A stretch of DNA of 32,627 bases from Rugosimonospora sp036494675 (GCA_036494675.1 DASXOA010000187.1:1-32627); one strand, 5' to 3'. Counted from the stretch's first letter, positions 7,582 through 16,135 are shown. The notes: generated from the sequence alone by a model not told the origin. Translations and numbers: made by a program.

Positions 7582-10500
7582 ATGGACCCTCTTCAGCAGC
7601 CCACCCCACCGCCCTCCGAAACGACCGCGGCGCAGCCGGAGCCGGCCGCGCCGGTCGGGCCCGGGCAGGCGGCTGGCACGGTCGGGCAGGCGGCCGGCGT
7701 CTCCGGGCCGGAGGGCGACGCGGCCGGGCCCGCGTCCGGCGCGGCCGGGCCCGACGGGACGGACGGGACGGCGCCGGAGAACGGGGTGTCGCCCACCACG
7801 CAGGAACTGCGCCTGGCCATCGTGCTCACCGGCGGAGTCAGCCTGGCGATCTGGATGGGCGGCGTGTGCCGGGAGATCGACCTGCTGAACCAGGCGAGCG
7901 ACCCGGCGGGCCAGGTTCCGACCGGCCGGACCGAGGGCGACCGGCAGGTCTGCGCGCTGTACCGGCGGCTGCTCGACCTGCTCGACGTGAGGGTCAGCCT
8001 CGACGTGCTGTCCGGTACCAGCGCCGGTGGCATCAACGCGGCGCTGCTGGGCATGGCGAACGCCCGGCGCCGCGACATGGGTGCCGTACGGGACCTGTGG
8101 ATGGACGCCGGCGCGTTCGACCAGTTGCTGCGCGATCCGCGCCGGCCCGACCCGCCGTCGCTGCTGCGCGGCGACGACTTCCTGCTCGCCAAGCTCACGG
8201 ACGCCATCCGGACGATCGCCGCCGACACCGTGCCGGACCCCCGGCCCACGCACGTGTTCATCACCACGACGCTGCTGTCGGCCGAGGTGAGCCGATTCAC
8301 CGACAACTACGGGACGCTCATCGGGGACGCCGATCACCACGGGCTGTTCCACTTCACCGAGGGGCTGCTGGGTCGGGCGGCACCGAAGGACCTGGCAGCC
8401 CCGCTCGCGCTGGCGGCGCGTAGCAGCGCGTCGTTCCCGGGCGCCTTCGAGCCGGCCTTCGTGCCGTGCGGATCCCCGGTGGACGACGCGCACCCCGACA
8501 TGTCCGCGTACTCGAACGCCACCGCGCCGCACTGGGCGTCGGACGGCGGGCTTCTGGTCAACCGGCCGATCGCGCCCCTGCTTCAGGAGGTCTTCGAGCG
8601 GGCCGCGAGCGGCCAGGTACGGCGGGTCCTGCTCTACGTCGTGCCGTCGTCGCGGCCGGCCCGGACGGCCGAGCCGGACCGGTTCGACAAGCCGCCGAAC
8701 CTCGGCGAGGCGCTGATGCGGGATCTGAACGCGACCCTCAACCAGTCGATCGCCGCGGATCTGGCCGCGATCCGGGACCACAACGACCGCGTCGCGGCCG
8801 TCGCCGAGACCCGGCTCCGGCTCGCCGCCCTGGGTGTGCGGCTCGACCACAGCGGAGATCCCGACGCCGCCGACCTGACGGTGCTCGTCGACTCGCTGGC
8901 CTGGCGCGACTACCGGCACCGCCAGGCGGAGTGGCTCGTCCGCCCGTTGGTCGCGGCGGTGATGCGCCTGGTCGCCGCCGACGCGGAGCTGCACGACCGC
9001 TGGCTGGGCAGCCTGGGCCCCGGCTCGGACGGCGAGCAGCGGCTACGGATCGCCGCGGGTGCCGCGGTGGTCCGGGACTGGCCGGCGGAGCGGCCGACCT
9101 CGGTAGGCACGGTGGTACGCGCGGCGGCGAGCCTGGGCCGCCCGGCCCTGGACGCGGCCAAGGCCACGATCCTGGACATCCTGGGTGCCGGGTACGTGCT
9201 GACCGACGACTCCGACGCCCGCGCGCAACTCGCCGCGTGTGGTACCCGCGTCCACGAGGCGTCCACCCCGGCGGGGGAGGAGGACCTGCACGCCTTCGTC
9301 GCGGAGCGGCTCGGCGCATCTCCGCCGGCGGAAACCCTCATCCAGGCGGTCGCGAGGCTCGCCGGCGAGTTCGTGGGGCGGCCGGGGCCGCAGGGCGACG
9401 ACGGCACCACCGCCGAGGGGGAACGCGGCGGGGACGCGGCCGGGAAGACCATCGATTCGTTCATGGCCGCGTGGCCGACGCTGGCCGAGGCCCTGATCGA
9501 CGTGCGCGTGCTGCTGCGCGAGCTCGCCGACGCCGTACCGGCCGGCCAGCCGAGCGGCGACGAGGAGTCGGCCGACGGGCAGGTGCGGCGGTCGCTGCTC
9601 CAGCGACGGTCTGACGCGGCCTACCGGGTACACACCTATCTGGATTTCCTCCTCGCCCGTGACGTGTCGCGGACCGTGGCCCGCCTGCTCGACCTGCACG
9701 TCGCCGAGCGGTCGGTCCTGCCGGTCGGCGTCGACGTCCAGCAGCCCGTGGAACTGGTCCAGCTCAGCGCCGACACGCGAACCCTGCTCGATCCGGGGCG
9801 CCGCACCGCCGAGGACAAGCTCACCGGCATGCAACTGCACCACTTCGGCGCGTTCTACAAGGGATCCTGGCGGGCCAACGACTGGATGTGGGGCCGGCTC
9901 GACGGCGCCGGGTGGCTCGTGCACCTCCTGCTCGACCCGCGGCGGATCCTGTCGGCCGCCGAGGGAGCCGGCGTCGAGCCGGCCGAGCGGGCGGCCTGGC
10001 TCCTGGAACGGCTCGAAGAAATCGTGGGGCCCGCGCCGCAGACGTGCCCCGACGGCTCGCTGCCGACGCGCGGCAGGCTGCTCGACTCGCTCGCGTTCCT
10101 GAACTCCGACACGGCGCCCGTGCCCGCCAGCGTTCCCGATGTGTCGCAATGGGTGGCGCTGTGCGCCCAGCGCGCGATCGCCGCCGACGAACTGGGAACC
10201 GTCGCGCGGCAGGTACGCGACGGTGCGGACGGCGCACCGAGCAGGATCGAACGGGAATGGCTCGCCAGCTACGACGCGACCGCGCCCGGCGACACCGCCG
10301 CGACGGCGGGACTGCTGGCCACCTGCCCGGTACCCGCACAGCGCCTCACCGACCGGGAGCAGACCGAGTCGCCGCTGTTCATCCGCACGCTCACCCAGAC
10401 CGTGGCGGTGACCACCGCGGCGGCCACGGCGATGACGAGCCCACCGGCGTTCCTGCGCCCCACGTTCGCCATCGCGCGCTCCATCACCCGTACCGCCTAC

Positions 10501-11061
10501 GTCGCCACCGACCGCATGCACGGCTCCCGCGCCGGGGTGCTGGCGGCCGCGCTCGGGATGATGGCATTCGGCATCCTGGCCATGATCACGCACAACGTCG
10601 TCCTCGGACTCTCCGGGCTGGCGCTCGTCGGCGCGGGCGCGGTGATGTTCTCGATCGCGCTGTGGCGGGCCACCCCGACGATCCTGGCGTCCGTCGTCGC
10701 CATCGTCCTGGTCCTGGTCGCCGCCGCGCCCTGGCTGCCCTGGCTCGACGTGCGACTGTTCGGGTGGCTGGAGAAGTCCGCCGTGCCCTGGATGCGGGAG
10801 CAGCGGTGGGCGTGGAGCGTACTGTTCCTCCTCGTCCTCCTGCCGCCGCTGGAGGCCCTGATCCGGCTGCTCGGGCTGGCGTTCGCGCGGTTCCGGAGCA
10901 TGCGCCTGACCCGCGCCGTACTGCGGGCCGCGACGCTGGGTGCCGACGCCGCGGTACCCGACGTGGCCCCGGTACCCGACGTGCCGGCCGTACCCCGGCA
11001 GGCGGATGGCGCACCGGCCGCCGGTGCGGTCACGACGGGTACAGGCCGCCGTCCAGGGTGA
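7582..11061 (+). CDS. Large patatin-like phospholipase, membrane-anchored (DUF3376-type)
   Basis: ATG 7582 follows GGAGG at 7571-7575, and the protein has 1159 residues. Residues 1-70 are a Pro/Ala/Gly-rich disordered leader without a signal peptide. The patatin domain (about 75-420) has the oxyanion-hole segment VLTGGVSLAIWMGG, the nucleophile elbow GTSAG with Ser147, and the catalytic DGG with Asp321, so the Ser-Asp dyad is complete. A long alpha-helical middle region resembles the DUF3376 extension of actinobacterial patatin-like proteins. Hydrophobic segments at about 985-1050 and 1070-1095 should anchor the C-terminus in the membrane; the last ~40 residues are Pro/Val/Asp-rich. The likely role is cytoplasmic-face lipid acyl hydrolysis, but the natural lipid is unknown. 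The final 32 bases overlap the convergent SDR gene. Confidence 0.88.
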   Translation: MDPLQQPTPPPSETTAAQPEPAAPVGPGQAAGTVGQAAGVSGPEGDAAGPASGAAGPDGTDGTAPENGVSPTTQELRLAIVLTGGVSLAIWMGGVCREIDLLNQASDPAGQVPTGRTEGDRQVCALYRRLLDLLDVRVSLDVLSGTSAGGINAALLGMANARRRDMGAVRDLWMDAGAFDQLLRDPRRPDPPSLLRGDDFLLAKLTDAIRTIAADTVPDPRPTHVFITTTLLSAEVSRFTDNYGTLIGDADHHGLFHFTEGLLGRAAPKDLAAPLALAARSSASFPGAFEPAFVPCGSPVDDAHPDMSAYSNATAPHWASDGGLLVNRPIAPLLQEVFERAASGQVRRVLLYVVPSSRPARTAEPDRFDKPPNLGEALMRDLNATLNQSIAADLAAIRDHNDRVAAVAETRLRLAALGVRLDHSGDPDAADLTVLVDSLAWRDYRHRQAEWLVRPLVAAVMRLVAADAELHDRWLGSLGPGSDGEQRLRIAAGAAVVRDWPAERPTSVGTVVRAAASLGRPALDAAKATILDILGAGYVLTDDSDARAQLAACGTRVHEASTPAGEEDLHAFVAERLGASPPAETLIQAVARLAGEFVGRPGPQGDDGTTAEGERGGDAAGKTIDSFMAAWPTLAEALIDVRVLLRELADAVPAGQPSGDEESADGQVRRSLLQRRSDAAYRVHTYLDFLLARDVSRTVARLLDLHVAERSVLPVGVDVQQPVELVQLSADTRTLLDPGRRTAEDKLTGMQLHHFGAFYKGSWRANDWMWGRLDGAGWLVHLLLDPRRILSAAEGAGVEPAERAAWLLERLEEIVGPAPQTCPDGSLPTRGRLLDSLAFLNSDTAPVPASVPDVSQWVALCAQRAIAADELGTVARQVRDGADGAPSRIEREWLASYDATAPGDTAATAGLLATCPVPAQRLTDREQTESPLFIRTLTQTVAVTTAAATAMTSPPAFLRPTFAIARSITRTAYVATDRMHGSRAGVLAAALGMMAFGILAMITHNVVLGLSGLALVGAGAVMFSIALWRATPTILASVVAIVLVLVAAAPWLPWLDVRLFGWLEKSAVPWMREQRWAWSVLFLLVLLPPLEALIRLLGLAFARFRSMRLTRAVLRAATLGADAAVPDVAPVPDVPAVPRQADGAPAAGAVTTGTGRRPG

Positions 11062-11785
11062 CGACCTTGTTCGTCAGGTACCCGTTGGTGAGCATCGCCA
11101 GCGCCAGGTCCGCCACGTCCTCGGTGCGCCCCAGCCGGCCGACGGGAACGGGCATCGGCATCGTGTCGGGGTCGGCCGGGAAGAACCCGGTACCGGTGAT
11201 CAGCGCGGGAGCGATCGTGTTGACGGTCACCCCGTGCCCGGCGACGCGGCCGGCCAGGTGGTGCATGAGGCCGTGCAGGCCGGCCTTGCTGGCGGCGTAG
11301 TGCGGTCCGACGATGCCGCCGTTGAGCGCGGCGATCGACGAGACGTACAGCACCCTGCCGAAGCCCCGGCTCACCATGCCGGGCAGGGCGGCCCGGGTCA
11401 GCAGCCACGGTGCCCGCAGGTTGACGGCCATCGTGGTGTCCCAGGTGTCCAGGTCGAGGTCGTCGTCGTCCCAGGCCAACTGCCGGCCGGTACCGGCGTT
11501 GGCGACGAGCACGTCGAGCGGCCCGAGTTGCGTACCCACCTGGTCCACCAGTCCGCTCGCGACCCGCGGATCGCTCAGGTCGGCCGGCAGGACGACCGCC
11601 CGCCGTCCCCAGGAGTGCACCCGTTCGGCGATGGCCTCGGCCGCCTGCCGGTGCCCGCTGAACGTCAGCGCGAGATCGGCGCCGGCCTCGGCCAGCCGGA
11701 GCGCGAGCGCCCCGCCGATACCACCCGACGCGCCGGTCACGAGCGCGATGCGTCCGCTCATCGATGCGTTGCCCGGCTGTGTCAT
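11030..11785 (-). CDS. SDR-family oxidoreductase (FabG-like)
   Basis: ATG 11785 has GGAGGGG five bases upstream. The 251-residue protein is a classical short-chain dehydrogenase: TGASGGIG at 17-24 binds the nucleotide, NAG is at 96-98, the catalytic Ser lies in YVSSIAALN (about 149-150), and Tyr163 and Lys167 form YAASK. The end (LTNGYLTNKVVTLDGGLYPS) is the usual FabG-type closing segment. It reduces or oxidises a carbonyl/alcohol with NAD(P)H; the substrate cannot be told from sequence. It is transcribed towards the patatin-like gene, and the two coding regions overlap by 32 bases at their 3' ends. It is preceded by a repeat-rich intergenic region and has no obvious operon partner. Confidence 0.88.
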   Translation of the reverse strand: MTQPGNASMSGRIALVTGASGGIGGALALRLAEAGADLALTFSGHRQAAEAIAERVHSWGRRAVVLPADLSDPRVASGLVDQVGTQLGPLDVLVANAGTGRQLAWDDDDLDLDTWDTTMAVNLRAPWLLTRAALPGMVSRGFGRVLYVSSIAALNGGIVGPHYAASKAGLHGLMHHLAGRVAGHGVTVNTIAPALITGTGFFPADPDTMPMPVPVGRLGRTEDVADLALAMLTNGYLTNKVVTLDGGLYPS

Positions 11786-11856
11786 CGTGCCCCTCCGGTA
11801 ATGGCCTTCTGGCGGCGTTGGTCTGGGCTGCGTTGGTCTGGCGGCGTTTGGTTGGC

Positions 11857-11926
11857 GGAGACGGTCTGGCGGAGACGGTCTGGCGGCGGCGGTCTGGCGG
11901 AGGCGGCCTGGCGGAGGCGGCCTGGC
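11857..11926. repeat. 14-bp tandem repeat, five copies
   Basis: Units of GGAGACGGTCTGGC start at 11857 and 11871 (identical), then 11885, 11899 and 11913 with one to three changes; looser copies (GTTGGTCTGGCGGC) precede it from about 11816. It lies in the 342-base gene-free stretch 11786-12127, upstream of the SDR gene on the minus strand. Apart from this and the 15-bp repeat, I see nothing I can name in that stretch. Confidence 0.88.
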
Positions 11927-12044
11927 GCCGTTGGGGCGGCCCGCGCCGGCCGCCGCCGTCCACCTCGGCGGCGGCCGGTTAACCGTGGGGTATGCCCAGT
12001 GGCTCCGGTCCGAAACTGCTTGCCGGAACGGTTGCCGTGCCGGC

Positions 12045-12105
12045 GAGACCGGCTGCGTCGGTGTCGAGACCGGCTGCGTCGAGACCGGCTGCGTCGAGAC
12101 CGGCC
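12045..12105. repeat. 15-bp repeat, three exact copies plus a partial one
   Basis: GAGACCGGCTGCGTC occurs at 12045-12059, 12066-12080 and 12081-12095, and a partial copy starts at 12096. A 6-base insertion separates the first two. It sits about 20 bases past the stop codon of the alpha/beta-hydrolase lipoprotein gene, so it would be in that transcript's 3' region. Confidence 0.88.
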
Positions 12106-12127
12106 GGCGGGGCTCCGGCGGATCCGG

Positions 12128-12898
12128 TCAGCCGCCGGCCGGGGCCCGTTCCCGCAGCGCCTTGTCCATCGCGTCGCGCACCTGCGAGCCGGGCGCGCCC
12201 ACCATGCCGGTGCCGTGCGCCGTCGTCGGGGCGAGCAGGATGGTCCGGTCGGTGCCGGGGGTCGCGTCGTACAGCGCCTGTGCCTGGTCGGCGTAGTCGT
12301 TGTCGCTCACGCCGGCGGCGTACAGCACGGGCACGGTGAGCTTCGCCGCCGCGGCCAGCGCGTCCAGACCCTGGTAGTACTTCGGCGCCGACAGGCTGAT
12401 CACCACGGCCGGTGGTGGCCGAAGCTCGGTCGCGGCCACCAGGGAAGCCGTTCCGCCCATGGACGCGCCGAGCAGAGCGATCGGCTGTGCGCCGTGCCCG
12501 CGCAGGTACTCTGCCGCCGCGAGCACGTCGCCGTCCAGGGTGCTGCCGTCCGCGCCGCCGGACGTGCCGAATCCGTGGAAGTAGAAGACCATCACCCGGT
12601 ACCCGTCCCTGGCGATCTGCCTCGCGTAGGCGAGCCAGCCGCACACGTCGCCGTCGGACATGTGGGCGAGCACCACCCCGGTGCGGCCCGTGCCCAGCGT
12701 GACGCCGGTGAGCTCGGCCCCGTGCGCGTCGGTGAAGCGCACCTGCGTGCCGCCGTCCACGAGGTCGGGGCACTCCTCGCCGACGAGCGGGGCTGCTGCG
12801 CTCGTCGCCGGCGAGGGGCCGGCGGAACAACCGGCGAACACCATCGTCGCGAGGCCGGCGGCCAGCATCCGGCCGATCTTCGACAGTCCCGGTTGCAC
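12128..12898 (-). CDS. Alpha/beta-hydrolase lipoprotein
   Basis: GTG 12898 follows GGAGAGGGG at good spacing. The 256-residue product begins with a short basic segment, a hydrophobic helix and a lipobox ending at Cys24 (MVFAGC), so it should be lipid-anchored on the outer face of the membrane. The mature part is an alpha/beta hydrolase: FYFHGFGTS supplies the HG oxyanion motif, Ser146 sits in the elbow GASMGG, Asp199 or Asp201 is a candidate acid, and His228 lies in PTTAHGT. It resembles dienelactone-hydrolase-like or acyl esterases. A CebR-like operator between its -10 box and start codon suggests control by plant-polysaccharide sugars, which would fit an esterase acting on decorated polysaccharides. 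Substrate and the operator link are inferred. Confidence 0.8.
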   Translation of the reverse strand: MQPGLSKIGRMLAAGLATMVFAGCSAGPSPATSAAAPLVGEECPDLVDGGTQVRFTDAHGAELTGVTLGTGRTGVVLAHMSDGDVCGWLAYARQIARDGYRVMVFYFHGFGTSGGADGSTLDGDVLAAAEYLRGHGAQPIALLGASMGGTASLVAATELRPPPAVVISLSAPKYYQGLDALAAAAKLTVPVLYAAGVSDNDYADQAQALYDATPGTDRTILLAPTTAHGTGMVGAPGSQVRDAMDKALRERAPAGG

Positions 12899-12923
12899 CT
12901 CGGGCCCCTCTCCAGCGACTTTG

Positions 12924-12951
12924 TGGAAGCGCTCCCACGGTCGGAATTATA
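12924..12951 (-). promoter_or_regulatory. Promoter -10 box with CebR-like operator
   Basis: On the minus strand a perfect TATAAT (12951-12946) is followed eight bases later by TGGGAGCGCTTCCA (12937-12924). This differs by one base from TGGGAGCGCTCCCA, the palindrome bound by the cello-oligosaccharide-responsive LacI-family regulator CebR of Streptomyces. The palindrome would cover the transcription start and the first transcribed bases, a classical repression position, 26 bases before the GTG start at 12898. I see no convincing -35 box. Confidence 0.6.
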
Positions 12952-13064
12952 CGGGGCGTGACCGAACCGTACTGTCCCGTGGGCATCCGGCCGGACGGCC
13001 TGTGATGACCGGCACCTGGCCGGTCCGGGAGGTCGGAATCGGTCGTACTGTGGGCCCGGATCAG

Positions 13065-13079
13065 AGAGGTCAGACCTCT
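13065..13079. promoter_or_regulatory. GntR-type operator candidate (AGAGGTC-A-GACCTCT)
   Basis: Perfect 7-base arms flank a single central base. The core GGTC-A-GACC resembles the short palindromes bound by GntR-family regulators, close to the DasR-type AGTGGTCTAGACCACT but one base shorter in the middle. It lies about 90 bases before the dipeptidase start, and a possible -10 box TACTGT is at 13046-13051, so a bound repressor would block the start site. The regulator encoded by the second gene of this operon is the natural candidate ligand. Confidence 0.5.
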
Positions 13080-13156
13080 GTCCTTGTGTCGCGGCTCGTC
13101 CTCGTGACCCGGCCGGGGCGGGGCTGACCGACGCAGCGTGCCGTAGGGGAGTCTCC

Positions 13157-14359
13157 TTGTTGCAAGAAGCGGCGCCGCGCTACCGCGGCCACACCTCGTA
13201 CTCGTACCTGGAACCGCACCTGGACTACCGGGTCTTCGCCCTGGCGCCCGAGGTGGAACGGGTGCCCGACTACGACCTCGGGCTGTCGGAGGCCCAGCGG
13301 CAGCGGGTGGACCGGCTACTCGCCGAGAACGTGGTGATCTCGTTGCACGAGCACCCGGTCGTCCTCCCGCAGGACGTCGGCGAACTGCGCGCGTACAACC
13401 GCACCGCCCGCCAGCACACCGCGTACGCCGGGCTCGCCCGCTCCGGCCTCACCGCGGTCTTCGACAACTTCATGGCCGGCGCCTCGTGCGTCACCAGCGA
13501 GAACGGCTGGAAGTGGAACGACCTCATCTACGCGCTCGGGATGCGGCTGTCCGACGTGGCCAAGCAGGACTACGTGGTGCACGCGACCTCGCTGGCCGAC
13601 ATCCACGCGGCCAAGCAGGCCGGCCAGTTGGCCCTGGTGGCCGGCCTGGAGTGCAGTACCCCGATCGAGAACGAGCTTGACCGCATCGACATCCTGTACG
13701 GCTTCGGAGTGCGCCAACTCGGCATCGCGTACAGCCAGTCGAACATGCTCGGCGGCGGGCTGTCCGAGTACTCCGACGGCGGGCTGACCCACTTCGGCCG
13801 GCGCGCGGTGGACCGGATGAACCGGCTCGGTATCGCGATCGACATCTCCCACTCCGGCGACCGCACCAGCCTGGAGACCATCGAGGCGAGCCGGGTACCC
13901 GTGTTCATCACCCACGCCGGCGCCCGTGGCGTGTGGGACACCCCGCGAATGAAGCCGGACGACGTGATCGTGGCCTGTGCCGAGCGCGGGGGAGTGATCG
14001 GTATCGAGGCGGCGCCGCACACCACGCTGTCCGCCGCTCACCCGCACCACTCGCTGGAATCGGTGATGGACCACTTCGTGTACTGTGCCGAACTGGTCGG
14101 GATCGACCACGTGACGTTCGGGCCGGACACCATGTTCGGCGACCACGTCGGGGTGCACCGGACCTACGCCGGCAACTACGCGCACGACGCCCGGCCCACG
14201 CCGGAGCACCCTCGGGTACCGTACGTGGCCGGCATGGAGAATCCGGCCGAAGCGTTCAACAGCGTGGTCGGCTGGCTGGTCGCCCACGACTACTCGGACG
14301 ACGAGATCGCCAAGGTCGTCGGCGGCAACGCGATCCGGGTGCTCGAACAGGTCTGGTGA
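13157..14359 (+). CDS. Membrane-dipeptidase-family (M19) peptidase
   Basis: Two adjacent TTG codons (13157, 13160) follow AGGGGAG at 13145-13151; I use the first, giving 400 residues. The M19 amidohydrolase-like barrel can be followed throughout. Candidate zinc ligands are His64 and His66 in SLHEHPVV, Glu165 in GLECSTPI as bridging residue, His232 in IDISHSG, His253 in FITHAGARG and Asp324 in FGPD. In textbook M19 enzymes the first motif is HxD; here it is HxH, so metal binding or substrate may differ. The end (GGNAIRVLEQVW) is the usual NxxRVxxxVW closing segment. It has no signal peptide, so it is probably cytoplasmic. The GntR gene begins seven bases after its stop, clearly the same operon. 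A dipeptide or related amide is the expected substrate; I cannot be more exact. Confidence 0.82.
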   Translation: MLQEAAPRYRGHTSYSYLEPHLDYRVFALAPEVERVPDYDLGLSEAQRQRVDRLLAENVVISLHEHPVVLPQDVGELRAYNRTARQHTAYAGLARSGLTAVFDNFMAGASCVTSENGWKWNDLIYALGMRLSDVAKQDYVVHATSLADIHAAKQAGQLALVAGLECSTPIENELDRIDILYGFGVRQLGIAYSQSNMLGGGLSEYSDGGLTHFGRRAVDRMNRLGIAIDISHSGDRTSLETIEASRVPVFITHAGARGVWDTPRMKPDDVIVACAERGGVIGIEAAPHTTLSAAHPHHSLESVMDHFVYCAELVGIDHVTFGPDTMFGDHVGVHRTYAGNYAHDARPTPEHPRVPYVAGMENPAEAFNSVVGWLVAHDYSDDEIAKVVGGNAIRVLEQVW

Positions 14360-14365
14360 GGGTGG

Positions 14366-15094
14366 ATGGCTCGGCGGGAGACGGCGCAGGACGCCGCGCA
14401 GGCGAGGCTGCGTGAGCTCATCAGCACCGAACTCCGGCCGGGCGACCGCCTGCCCAACGAGCGGGATCTGGCCAGCCGCCTCGCGGTGAGCCGGGCAACC
14501 ATGCGCGAGGCGCTCGGCCAACTGGTCGCGGCCGGCGTGGTCGCCCGTACCTGGGGCGTAGGTACGTTCGTGCGGGAACCGCCGGCCGGGGTACCGGTGT
14601 CGCTCGGCGACGTGATCGCGTTGCGGGACAAGATCAGTGCGACCGGGCACCGGCCGGCCCTGCACGACGCCTCGGTGCGGCGGGTACCGTGCCCGGTCGA
14701 CTGCGCCGGGGCGCTGGGCTGCCCGCCGGACTCGACCGTGTGGCGGGTGGATCGGCTCTTCGCGGTCGACGGCGTACCGGCGGCGTGGATCCGCGACCAC
14801 CTCCCGCTGGCGGTGTCCGGTCGCGAACTGGACCCGTCCGCGCTGGTCAGCATCGACCTGGATCTGCTGGAGTTCCTCGCCCGGGCGACCGGCGTACCGG
14901 TCCGGCGCACCGAGGTCGACATGGCCGCCGTGCTGGCCGAGGGCGACGCGGTCGACCGGCTGGCGGTGGCCGCCGGCCACCCGTTGATGAGCGCGACCCA
15001 ACTCGGTTTCGGGGCGGAGAACGTCCCGCTGTTCCACGGGCACATCCTGGTCCGTACCGACGTCCTGACACTGCGGATCACCCGGCACAGCTGA
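14366..15094 (+). CDS. GntR-family transcriptional regulator, HutC/UTRA subfamily
   Basis: The 242-residue protein has an N-terminal winged helix (about 8-72) with LRPGDRLPNERDLASRL and the recognition part VSRATMREALGQLVAAGVV followed by a wing ending in GTFV. Residues about 90-235 form a UTRA effector-binding domain with the typical pattern DSTVWRVDRLFAVDGVPAAWIRDHLPL. It lies seven bases after the M19 peptidase gene and shares its transcript. UTRA regulators sense the substrate or product of the neighbouring pathway, so a dipeptide-like ligand is a reasonable inference. The palindrome at 13065-13079 upstream of the operon is its likely operator, which would make the unit self-regulated. 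A perfect hairpin closes the operon at the stop codon. Confidence 0.88.
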   Translation: MARRETAQDAAQARLRELISTELRPGDRLPNERDLASRLAVSRATMREALGQLVAAGVVARTWGVGTFVREPPAGVPVSLGDVIALRDKISATGHRPALHDASVRRVPCPVDCAGALGCPPDSTVWRVDRLFAVDGVPAAWIRDHLPLAVSGRELDPSALVSIDLDLLEFLARATGVPVRRTEVDMAAVLAEGDAVDRLAVAAGHPLMSATQLGFGAENVPLFHGHILVRTDVLTLRITRHS

Positions 15095-15114
15095 GGCGTC
15101 CGGTCCGGACGCCT
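15094..15114. terminator. Bidirectional hairpin terminator
   Basis: AGGCGTCCG (15094-15102) pairs perfectly with CGGACGCCT (15106-15114) across a three-base loop. The stem begins at the last base of the GntR stop codon and lies between this gene and the convergent cvnD stop at 15154. There is no T-tract on either side, as is usual in actinomycetes. Confidence 0.6.
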
Positions 15115-15153
15115 GAGCCCTGGGTACGTCAGCCCCGGGCGACTCGACCCGCG

Positions 15154-15759
15154 TCAGTGCCCGGGAGCGGCCAGTTCCCGGGCCCGGTTCTTGCGCATCA
15201 CGTGCTCCATCAGCGTGATGAGCACCTCCTTGCCCGACTCCCGGCGGCGCGCGTCGCAGAGCAGCACCGGCACCTCCGGGTCGAGGTCCAGCGCCTGGCG
15301 CACCTCGTCGGGCTTGTACTGCCGGGCCCCGTCGAAGCAGTTCACCGCGACGATGAACGGGGTTCCCCGGCGCTCGAAGTAGTCCACCGACGGGAAGCAG
15401 GCCGCCAACCGGCGCGTGTCGGCGAGCACCACGGCACCGACCGCACCGAGCGCCAACTCGTCCCAGACGAACCAGAATCGGTCCTGCCCGGGCGTGCCGA
15501 ACAGGTACACCACGAGCTTCTCGCTGATGGTGATCCGGCCGAAGTCCATGGCGACCGTGGTGGTCGACTTCGCCTCGACGCCGGACAGGTCGTCCACGCC
15601 GATGCTCTCGTCTGTGAGGTACTCCTCGGTGCGCAGCGGCCGGATTTCGCTCACCGCCCCGACCAGCGTCGTCTTGCCCGCGCCGAATCCGCCTGCGACC
15701 AGAATCTTCAGGGCGGTGGGCAGGTCGTCGGCGGACAGCTCAGAGTGCCCGTAGTCCAT
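15154..15759 (-). CDS. cvnD: Conservon GTPase CvnD
   Basis: The start ATG 15759 is preceded by AAGGCGG and overlaps the end of cvnC by 20 bases, a sign of translational coupling. The 201-residue protein is a small Ras/MglA-like GTPase: the P-loop is GGFGAGKTT at 23-31, switch II is GTPGQDRF at 88-95, and the guanine-specificity motif reads NCFD at 140-143 (normally NKxD). In Streptomyces such proteins bind and hydrolyse GTP and associate with CvnA, CvnB and CvnC at the membrane in a G-protein-like assembly. It is the last gene of the four-gene conservon here, followed by a terminator-like hairpin. The family call is firm; what it signals to is unknown. Confidence 0.92.
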   Translation of the reverse strand: MDYGHSELSADDLPTALKILVAGGFGAGKTTLVGAVSEIRPLRTEEYLTDESIGVDDLSGVEAKSTTTVAMDFGRITISEKLVVYLFGTPGQDRFWFVWDELALGAVGAVVLADTRRLAACFPSVDYFERRGTPFIVAVNCFDGARQYKPDEVRQALDLDPEVPVLLCDARRRESGKEVLITLMEHVMRKNRARELAAPGH

Positions 15760-16126
15760 TGATTACCGCCTTGAATATGTCCTCGGAGGGCAGTTCTGCC
15801 GCGGGTTGCGGCACCCGGACGAAAATCAGCTCACGGTCCAGCAGGTCGCCGAGGAACACCCGGATGATGCCGATCGGCAGGTCCAGGTGCGCGGCGATCT
15901 CGGCCACCGACAGCGGCCGTTGGCACAGCCGGATGATGGCCAGGTGCTCCGGGCCCAGCCCGACGTCGGTCGCGGTGGAGTGTCGCATCGCCACCACGAG
16001 CGCGATGAGGTCGAAGTCACCCGTCGGCCGGGTCCGGCCGGACGTCATGGCGTACGGCCGGACTACCGGTCCGGCGTGTTCGTCGAGCCAGAGGTTGTCG
16101 TCGCGGTGCTCGTCGCTTCCCGGCAT
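15740..16126 (-). CDS. cvnC: Conservon DUF742 protein CvnC
   Basis: The 128-residue protein is the DUF742 member of the conservon. It contains RPYAMTSGRTRP near residue 23, the PEHLAIIRLCQRPLSVAEIAAHLDLPIGIIRVFLGDLL-type winged-helix core (split around residue 60-95), and a C-terminal segment ending GLRAL that overlaps cvnD. The start at 16126 lies nine bases after the cvnB stop. I see no strong ribosome binding site, so translation is probably coupled to cvnB. DUF742 proteins look like DNA-binding winged helices but in conservons act as protein-binding parts of the CvnA-B-C-D complex. Confidence 0.92.
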   Translation of the reverse strand: MPGSDEHRDDNLWLDEHAGPVVRPYAMTSGRTRPTGDFDLIALVVAMRHSTATDVGLGPEHLAIIRLCQRPLSVAEIAAHLDLPIGIIRVFLGDLLDRELIFVRVPQPAAELPSEDIFKAVINGLRAL

Positions 16127-16135
16127 GGCACGGGG

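Noticed and set aside
15740..16126. CvnC as a DNA-binding transcription factor
   Set aside because: It has a winged-helix-like core but DUF742 proteins in conservons act through protein contacts, and the operon context supports that.
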